Notes under the pieces: model-generated
Seen by the model: only the letters and a program-made list of their open reading frames with translations
The model's database searches: none
What the model was told of the DNA's origin: nothing
From: an uncultured Pelagibacteraceae bacterium
Lineage (GTDB): Bacteria > Pseudomonadota > Alphaproteobacteria > Pelagibacterales > Pelagibacteraceae
Assembly (NCBI GenBank): GCA_902599955.1
Contig: CACKHK010000001.1
Span: forward strand, 62,001-126,000
DNA: 64,000 nt
Reading direction: 5' to 3'
Shown here: piece by piece, positions 58,314-64,000 of the stretch
Position numbering within the stretch: the first letter of the stretch is position 1
How the letters are laid out: every line of letters starts with the position of its first letter
Program-made: the position numbers and the translations under genes

Positions 58314-60981
58314 TTATCATATTCCTTAAAACATATTGTAAGATACCACCGTTCTTATAGTATTCTAACTCATTTTTAGTGTCTATTCTGCACAACATTT
58401 TTATTTTTTTAAAGTCACCTGTTGAATATTTGATTTCTACTTCTAAGTGATCACCTGGGTTTATACCTTTTTCTAAATCTAATATTGAAATCAATTCTGA
58501 ACCTTTTAGTTTTAGATTCTGTCTATTCATATTATTAATAAATTGTAAGGGCAAAACTCCCATTCCAATGAGGTTTGATCTATGAATTCTTTCAAAACTC
58601 TCCGCAATTACTGCCTTAATACCTAATAGCTTTGTTCCTTTTGCTGCCCAATCTCTTGAAGAACCAGTTCCGTACTCTTTTCCTCCAAATACAACTAAAT
58701 CAACTCCTCTTTTTTTATATTCCACAACTGCATCGTAAATAGGCATAACTTTTTCTTCAGGATATAATTTTGTAAAACCACCTTCTGTTCCAGGAGCCAT
58801 TTCATTTTTAATTCTAATATTAGCAAATGTCCCTCTCATCATTACCTCATGATTGCCTCTTCTTGAGCCATAAGAATTATAATCTTTTGGCAAAATTTGG
58901 TGCTTCATAAAATAATTTCCTGTTGGACTTTCTTTTTGTATGCTTCCTGCGGGAGATATATGATCTGTGGTGACCATATCCCCCAATATTAATAAAGGTC
59001 TTGCATCTTTTATTTCCTTAAACCCTTCAGGTTCATCTGACAAATTTTCAAAAAATGGCGGTTTTTTTACATAAGTTGAGTTTTCTTCCCAATTATAAAT
59101 ACTGCCTTTATCAACTTTTATTTTTTGCCATTGCTCTGGCCCCTTAGAGACGTTTGAATACCTGTTTACAAACATTTCAGGATTTAAAGATTTAATAAGA
59201 GTATCCTCTATTTCTTTATTTGTTGGCCAAATATCTTTTAAGTACACTTCTTTGCCATTGCTATCTTTACCCAAAGGATCTTTGTATAAATCCATTCTCA
59301 TTGATCCAGCAATTGCATAAGCCACTACTAAAGGTGGAGAAGCCAGATAGTTTGCTTTAACTAGTGGTGAGATTCTGCCTTCAAAATTTCTATTGCCAGA
59401 TAAAACTGAGACAGCATATAAATTATTTTCTTTAACTGCATCAGTGATATTATCTGGAAGAGGTCCCGAGTTACCAATACAGGTGGTACATCCATAACCA
59501 ACTAAGTTAAAGCCTAATTTATCTAAATATTCACTTAAACCAGCTTTGTCTAAGTAGTCTGTAACCACTTGTGATCCAGGAGCTAATGAAGTTTTAACCC
59601 ATGGTTTAACTGCTAATCCTTTCTTTATTGCATTTTTAGCCAACAAACCTGCACCAATTAATACATTAGGGTTTGAAGTATTTGTACATGAAGTAATAGC
59701 CGCAATTAATATATCGCCATCCTTGATTTCAAAATCAGCTTTTTCAACTTTAGCAATCGTAGGTTCTTTTTTTTTACATACATCTTCAAAGACTTTAATA
59801 AAATTTTTAGATGCATCTGTTAAGAGAACCTTATCTTGAGGTCTTTTTGGTCCAGATATTGTTGGAACTACTGTAGACATATCTAAAGACAAAGTGTCAG
59901 TAAATACTATATCATCACTTGCCCATAAATTTTGTTCTTTTGCGTATTGTTCTACAATTTTAATATTTTCTTTAGATCTTCCGGAGAATTCTAAGTATTT
60001 TAAAGTTTCCTCATCTATTGGAAAAAATCCACATGTTGCTCCATATTCAGGAGCCATATTCGCAATTGTCGCTCTATCAGCAAGTGTTAAATTTTTGAGT
60101 CCTTCACCATAAAACTCCACAAATTTACCAACGACACCCTTGTCTCTCAACATTTTTACGACTGTCAACACAAGGTCAGTCGCAGTTGTGCCTTCAGAAA
60201 GTTTGTTTTTCATTTCAAATCCAATGACCTCTGGTATCAACATAGATATTGGTTGACCTAGCATTCCTGCTTCTGCTTCAATTCCTCCTACTCCCCAACC
60301 AAGCACAGATAATCCATTAACCATTGTCGTATGGCTATCAGTTCCAACTAGTGTATCTGGAAATAAGTATTCTTTTTGTTCAAATTTTTCATTCCACACT
60401 ACCTTTGATAAGTATTCTAAATTTACTTGGTGACAAATTCCAGTTCCAGGTGGAACAATTCTAAAATTATCAAACGCTTGTTGACCCCACTTTAAAAAAG
60501 AATATCTTTCAAAGTTTCTGTCAAATTCAATATCTACATTTTCTTTTAATGAATTCTTTGTTGCAAATTTATCCACTTGGACAGAATGATCAATTACCAA
60601 ATCTACTGAAGAAAGAGGATTTATTTTATTTGGATCCTTATTTTTTTCTTTAACTGTATCTCTCATTGCCGCAAGATCAGCAACAGCTGGTATACCAGTA
60701 TAGTCTTGTAAGAGTACTCTTGCAGGTCTATACGCAATTTCAGTTTTTGATTTTTTTTGTATTAGCCACTCTTTAATAGATAATATTTGCTCTTTATTTA
60801 CTGTCATATTGTCCTCATATCTTAGAAGATTCTCTAGTAAAACTTTGATTGACTTTGGTAATTTATTAATACCTTCTAAACCGTTTTTTTCAGCTTCTTT
60901 TAGTGAATAAATAGAATAATTTTTACCATTTATATTTATTTCTTTTAGTGAATTGAAAGAATTTTGATTTCCAGGCTTCAT
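58306..60981 (-). CDS. acnA: Aconitate hydratase A
   Basis: This 891-aa AcnA-type aconitase isomerises citrate to isocitrate in the TCA cycle. Fe-S cluster Cys residues are in ITSCTNTSNPNVLIGAG and VGYGCTTCIGNSGPLPDN. Other blocks are HQVNLEYLSKVVW, VGTDSHTTMVNGLSVLGWGVGGIEAE, RPLLILGDMVTTDHISPAGSI, NHEVMMRGTFANIRIKN and GGKEYGTGSSRDWAAKGT. The length is standard. It lies 4 nt after the lysE-type gene and overlaps the YfgM-like gene by 8 nt. Confidence 0.97.
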   Translation of the reverse strand: MKPGNQNSFNSLKEININGKNYSIYSLKEAEKNGLEGINKLPKSIKVLLENLLRYEDNMTVNKEQILSIKEWLIQKKSKTEIAYRPARVLLQDYTGIPAVADLAAMRDTVKEKNKDPNKINPLSSVDLVIDHSVQVDKFATKNSLKENVDIEFDRNFERYSFLKWGQQAFDNFRIVPPGTGICHQVNLEYLSKVVWNEKFEQKEYLFPDTLVGTDSHTTMVNGLSVLGWGVGGIEAEAGMLGQPISMLIPEVIGFEMKNKLSEGTTATDLVLTVVKMLRDKGVVGKFVEFYGEGLKNLTLADRATIANMAPEYGATCGFFPIDEETLKYLEFSGRSKENIKIVEQYAKEQNLWASDDIVFTDTLSLDMSTVVPTISGPKRPQDKVLLTDASKNFIKVFEDVCKKKEPTIAKVEKADFEIKDGDILIAAITSCTNTSNPNVLIGAGLLAKNAIKKGLAVKPWVKTSLAPGSQVVTDYLDKAGLSEYLDKLGFNLVGYGCTTCIGNSGPLPDNITDAVKENNLYAVSVLSGNRNFEGRISPLVKANYLASPPLVVAYAIAGSMRMDLYKDPLGKDSNGKEVYLKDIWPTNKEIEDTLIKSLNPEMFVNRYSNVSKGPEQWQKIKVDKGSIYNWEENSTYVKKPPFFENLSDEPEGFKEIKDARPLLILGDMVTTDHISPAGSIQKESPTGNYFMKHQILPKDYNSYGSRRGNHEVMMRGTFANIRIKNEMAPGTEGGFTKLYPEEKVMPIYDAVVEYKKRGVDLVVFGGKEYGTGSSRDWAAKGTKLLGIKAVIAESFERIHRSNLIGMGVLPLQFINNMNRQNLKLKGSELISILDLEKGINPGDHLEVEIKYSTGDFKKIKMLCRIDTKNELEYYKNGGILQYVLRNMING

Positions 60982-60985
60982 AATA

Positions 60986-61576
60986 TTAGTAATAAAAAGT
61001 TGCTATACAGCTAAGTAAAAGTGCCGACATAACATAATTAAACCATTTAATAAATTTCTCATTTGTCGCGAATTTCCTCATAAATTTTCCAATTATTGTC
61101 CAAAAAATAATACTAATAACTGCAAATATGAAAGCAATACTTAATAACCAAATTGAATAAGAAATGAAATTACTACCTGATTCTACATATGTTGATACTG
61201 CAATAATTGCAACTATGACACCTTTTGGATTTAAAAATTGATAAAGAAAAGTTTCCATAAAATTTACCGGTCTTAATTTTTCGTTTTCATCTGAGGATTT
61301 CGAGAAGGATATTTTGTATGATAAATATATTAAAAATGCCGTGCCAGTAAAAATTAAACCCTTTTGAATGATTGGATAAAGCTTAAAAATATTTATTAAC
61401 CCAAAATTTATAACTGCCAACATGAATGTGAAACCAAAAATCACTCCCAACATTAAAGGAATTGTTTTTTTAAATCCATGATTAAATCCTGAATGTGACG
61501 CTACAATATTATTTGGTCCAGGCGAACAGCTTGTCACAAACATAAATAAACAAAGAGACAGCAATTCAGGATGCAT
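60986..61576 (-). CDS. LysE family translocator
   Basis: A 196-aa inner-membrane exporter with about six hydrophobic helices. The N-terminal LFMFVTSCSPGPNNIVASHSGFNHGFKKTIPLMLGVIFG contains the family PGP motif near residue 20, and the central FLYQFLNPKGVIVAI is the second LysE/RhtB block. Such proteins export amino acids (lysine, threonine, homoserine) and related compounds. The substrate here is unknown. It lies between csaA and acnA in the same operon. Confidence 0.9.
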   Translation of the reverse strand: MHPELLSLCLFMFVTSCSPGPNNIVASHSGFNHGFKKTIPLMLGVIFGFTFMLAVINFGLINIFKLYPIIQKGLIFTGTAFLIYLSYKISFSKSSDENEKLRPVNFMETFLYQFLNPKGVIVAIIAVSTYVESGSNFISYSIWLLSIAFIFAVISIIFWTIIGKFMRKFATNEKFIKWFNYVMSALLLSCIATFYY

Positions 61577-61578
61577 TA

Positions 61579-61920
61579 CTATGCTACAGGCAAACCATTT
61601 TCAACATCTTGAGATGGATGGACAAGTACAACTTTGCCTTCTTTATCAATAGAGCCGAGAATTAAAACTTGAGAAACAACGCCTGCTATATTTTTTTCGG
61701 GAAAGTTACAAACTCCTATAACTTGTTTTCCAACTAAATTTTCTTCATTATAATAATGAGTTATCTGTGCAGATGACTGCTTGATCCCTATTTCTTTTCC
61801 AAAATCCACTTCAACAACAAGTGATGGTTTTCTAGCTTTTTCATTTTTTTTTACCGATATTACTGTTCCTACTCTAATGTCTACTTTGTCATATGTATCG
61901 TATGTTATTTGTTCTTTCAT
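61579..61920 (-). CDS. csaA: CsaA/tRNA-binding-domain protein
   Basis: A 113-aa protein consisting of a single OB-fold tRNA-binding domain: DKVDIRVGTVISVKKNEKARKPSLVVEVDFGKEIGIKQSSAQIT, then VGKQVIGVCNFPEKNIAGVVSQVLILG. CsaA is described as an export-related chaperone, and the same fold is used in tRNA-binding proteins. Length fits CsaA. The stop lies 2 nt before the LysE-type start. It is divergent from argE, 25 nt apart, so both promoters overlap. Confidence 0.9.
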   Translation of the reverse strand: MKEQITYDTYDKVDIRVGTVISVKKNEKARKPSLVVEVDFGKEIGIKQSSAQITHYYNEENLVGKQVIGVCNFPEKNIAGVVSQVLILGSIDKEGKVVLVHPSQDVENGLPVA

Positions 61921-61945
61921 AAATTTAATATATAATTAATAAACA

Positions 61946-63133
61946 ATGATTACAGGAAATAATTTAGAAGATATATATAATAATTCGATAAAAATTCTCA
62001 AAGATTTAATTGCATTTAAAACAGTATCTGGTGAAGATAATAACCAACTTATAGATTATTGTGACGATATACTAAGTTCTTTAGGGGCTTCTTCTTTTAA
62101 AACTTATGATGAAGAAAAAAAAAGAGTAAATCTTTTCTCAACTTTAAAAGCAAAAAAAAATAGCAATAAGAAACCTATTATTTTATCTGGACACACAGAT
62201 GTTGTTCCGGTTTCAAAAGGCTGGGCAACAGACCCTTTTGATGCAACAATAAAGGATGATAAATTATTTGGCAGAGGATCATGTGATATGAAAGGTTTTA
62301 TTGCATGTGCATTAGCTTACGCACCAATTTTCTCCTCATCAAATTTGGATAGAGATATTCATTTTTCATTCACTTTTGATGAAGAAACAGCATGCAAAGG
62401 TGCACCAATTTTGATTACAGAGCTGAAAAAAAGAGGCATTAAAGATTGTATTTGTATTGTTGGCGAGCCGACAAATATGAAAATTATTGATGCACATAAA
62501 GGATGCTATGAATATACAACCTATTTTGAAGGCCTTGCTGGACATAGTTCAGAACCAGACAAGGGCGTAAGTGCAGTTGAATTTGCTGCAAGATATGTAA
62601 ATAAACTTCTAGAATTAAAAGAAAAATTGAAAGAAAGAGAACTAAAAGACTCTATCTTTAATCCTCCATATTCAACTTTGCAAGTTGGTGGAATATTTGG
62701 TGGAATTGCTCATAATGTGATTGCTGATAAGTGTCATGTAAATTGGGAAACAAGACCAGTAGTTAAAGAAGATGGAATTTTTTTAAATCATGAAATAGAT
62801 AAATTTACTAACGAGACTCTGTTGCCTGAAATGAAAAAAATATATCCAAAATCTAGTATTAAAAAACATATTATTGGTGAAATAACCGGTTTTGATAGAA
62901 TTTCAAATTCTGAGGCATGTGAATTTGTATCTAGCATAACTGGAGATAATTCGAGAGAAGTAGTTTCATTTGGAACCGAAGCAGGATTATTTCAAGAAAT
63001 AGGAATAAGTACGGTTGTATGTGGTCCAGGATCAATTCAACAAGCTCACAAAATTGATGAATTTATAAAACTTTCTGAAATAAAAAAATGTATTAGTTTT
63101 TTAGATGGTGTAAAAAATAAGTCTTTGAATTAA
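61946..63133 (+). CDS. argE: Acetylornithine deacetylase-type M20 peptidase
   Basis: This 395-aa M20 metallohydrolase has metal-ligand blocks SGHTDVVPVSKGW, FGRGSCDMKGFIAC, FDEETACKGAP, and IVGEPTNM. The dimerisation-domain GLAGHSSEPDKGVSA and final FGTEAGLFQ, CGPGSIQQAHK segments match ArgE. It would release ornithine from N-acetylornithine for arginine synthesis. Its stop overlaps the convergent aldehyde dehydrogenase by 4 nt. A different N-acyl amino acid as substrate remains possible. Confidence 0.9.
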   Translation: MITGNNLEDIYNNSIKILKDLIAFKTVSGEDNNQLIDYCDDILSSLGASSFKTYDEEKKRVNLFSTLKAKKNSNKKPIILSGHTDVVPVSKGWATDPFDATIKDDKLFGRGSCDMKGFIACALAYAPIFSSSNLDRDIHFSFTFDEETACKGAPILITELKKRGIKDCICIVGEPTNMKIIDAHKGCYEYTTYFEGLAGHSSEPDKGVSAVEFAARYVNKLLELKEKLKERELKDSIFNPPYSTLQVGGIFGGIAHNVIADKCHVNWETRPVVKEDGIFLNHEIDKFTNETLLPEMKKIYPKSSIKKHIIGEITGFDRISNSEACEFVSSITGDNSREVVSFGTEAGLFQEIGISTVVCGPGSIQQAHKIDEFIKLSEIKKCISFLDGVKNKSLN

Positions 63134-64000
63134 TTCCAACCACCAACAGATTTAACTTCTAAAAATTCAAGTAAACCCTCTTTTCCAGCTTCTCTACCAA
63201 TTCCTGAATGTTTAAATCCTCCAAAGGGAGCATCAACTGCAATACCTGCCCCATTAACATCTACCATTCCAGATCTAAGTTTTCTTGCAACTCTTTGTAC
63301 CTTGTCGTTATCTTGCGTTTGAATATAATTTGTTAATCCATAATCAGTATCATTTGCAATCTGAATAGCCTCCTCCTCAGTTTCAAATGGAATTACAGAT
63401 AAAACTGGACCAAAAATTTCTGTTCTTGCAATTTCCATGTCATTATTAACATCTGCAAATACTGTAGGTTTTACGTAATAACCATCTTTTAATCCCTCAG
63501 GTTTTCCTGGGCCGCCAGCAACTAATTTTGCACCTTCATCTATCCCTTTTTGAATTAATCCTTGAATTTTATTAAATTGTACATCTGAAATTACTGGGCC
63601 TATATGCTCACCCTCTTTATTTGGGTCGTCTACTTTAAATTCACTTGCATACTTTTTAAGTCTTTCAATAGCATCATCATAAATTGGTTTTTCAACTAAC
63701 ATTCTTGTAGGTGCATTACAAGATTGCCCAGAATTTCTAAAACATCTTAAAGCACCCCTCTCAATAGCTTCTGCATCAGCATCTTTAAATATGATATTTG
63801 CTCCTTTTCCTCCCAACTCTAAACTCACCCTTTTAAAATCTTTAGCAGCATTTTGTGAAATTAATGCTCCCGCTCTTGTAGAGCCAGTAAATGAAATCAT
63901 ATTTACATCAGGATGACTAGTTAATGCATCCCCAGTAGTTGCACCATCTCCATTTACTAAATTAAATACACCTTTTGGAAACTTTGCTTCATCTATTAAT
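63130..64000 (-). CDS. NAD(P)-dependent aldehyde dehydrogenase (5' end beyond window)
   Basis: The frame is open to the window edge, giving 289 residues of the C-terminal part. Catalytic features are the VSLELGGKGANI block with the general-base Glu and NSGQSCNAPTRMLV with the nucleophilic Cys. EIFGPVLSVIPFETEEEAIQIAND and the C-terminal PFGGFKHSGIGREAGKEGL are the usual ALDH ends. The upstream FTGSTRAGALI nucleotide-binding loop is also visible. The first in-frame ATG inside the window, at 63900, is not the real start since homologous sequence continues past it. The substrate is unknown; a betaine or semialdehyde role cannot be judged from this part. Confidence 0.92.
   Translation of the reverse strand, partial: LIDEAKFPKGVFNLVNGDGATTGDALTSHPDVNMISFTGSTRAGALISQNAAKDFKRVSLELGGKGANIIFKDADAEAIERGALRCFRNSGQSCNAPTRMLVEKPIYDDAIERLKKYASEFKVDDPNKEGEHIGPVISDVQFNKIQGLIQKGIDEGAKLVAGGPGKPEGLKDGYYVKPTVFADVNNDMEIARTEIFGPVLSVIPFETEEEAIQIANDTDYGLTNYIQTQDNDKVQRVARKLRSGMVDVNGAGIAVDAPFGGFKHSGIGREAGKEGLLEFLEVKSVGGWN

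Noticed and set aside
1-64000. Mobile elements, prophage, CRISPR arrays, rRNA or tRNA genes
   Set aside because: I saw no transposase or integrase motifs, no regularly spaced direct repeats and no rRNA or tRNA-like sequences; a formal scan with tRNAscan or similar was not possible here.

Overview
The window is almost certainly chromosomal DNA of a SAR11-clade alphaproteobacterium (Pelagibacterales, 'Candidatus Pelagibacter'-like). The base composition is strongly AT-rich, genes are packed with 1-20 nt overlaps, intergenic gaps are mostly under 130 nt, and the gene content (Tmm, Tdm, betaine-type ABC transporters, heterotetrameric sarcosine oxidase, BHMT, DmdA-like GcvT protein) matches the known methylated-compound metabolism of that clade. 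I saw no rRNA, tRNA, insertion sequence, prophage or CRISPR array. The organism assignment is inference from gene content, not a database match.

Layout. (1) 1-6526: a divergent methyl-group module. On the minus strand are BHMT and a dimethylglycine dehydrogenase-type flavoprotein (cut by the window edge). On the plus strand are a betaine-type binding protein, its permease, a MetF-like protein and a DmdA-like methyltransferase. (2) 6567-10504: a Yip1-like membrane protein, then a tight four-gene minus-strand operon of unknown function (atypical M19 dipeptidase, 550-aa protein, DUF3726-like protein, 55-aa zinc-ribbon protein). (3) 10592-15324: purE, purK, a SRAP protein, a GNAT enzyme, a hypothetical gene and a folate-biopterin-type transporter. 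(4) 15328-22239: soxBDAG (sarcosine oxidase or N-methylglutamate dehydrogenase) divergent from fhs. (5) 22231-33254: a sugar ABC importer with a mannosyl/glucosylglycerate hydrolase-type GH63 enzyme, Fe-alcohol dehydrogenase, class I amidotransferase, gpsA and glpK, with trimethylamine monooxygenase (tmm) inserted on the opposite strand. (6) 33259-41771: a TMAO/betaine ABC transporter (tmoWV ... tmoX, split by three small genes) divergent from TMAO demethylase (tdm) and a small putative winged-helix gene. (7) 41866-52818: a DAO-family flavoprotein, two glutamine-synthetase-like enzymes, mgsABC-type glutamate-synthase-like subunits, an Amt ammonium channel, several small proteins and a diaminopropionate ammonia-lyase-like enzyme. 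(8) 52811-64000: mostly housekeeping genes: photolyase, yjbQ, zapE, a cupin, bamB, a YfgM-like protein, aconitase, a LysE exporter, CsaA, an ArgE-type deacetylase and an aldehyde dehydrogenase (cut by the window edge).

How it works together. Import of TMAO/betaine-type solutes (tmoXWV, plus a second binding protein and permease) feeds TMA to TMAO (Tmm), TMAO to dimethylamine plus formaldehyde (Tdm), then monomethylamine via gamma-glutamylmethylamide and N-methylglutamate (GmaS/Mgs), and finally demethylation to C1-tetrahydrofolate by the Sox/Mgd-type complex. Glycine betaine goes through BHMT, dimethylglycine dehydrogenase and sarcosine oxidase. Fhs oxidises the resulting formyl-THF, and Amt recovers ammonium. 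The canonical dimethylamine monooxygenase (Dmm) step is not encoded here; the flavoprotein at 41866-43194, lying between tdm and the gmaS/mgs genes, is a candidate replacement. The least explained parts are the four-gene operon at 7109-10504, the DmdA-like/MetF-like pair, and the small proteins around mgsC and amt.
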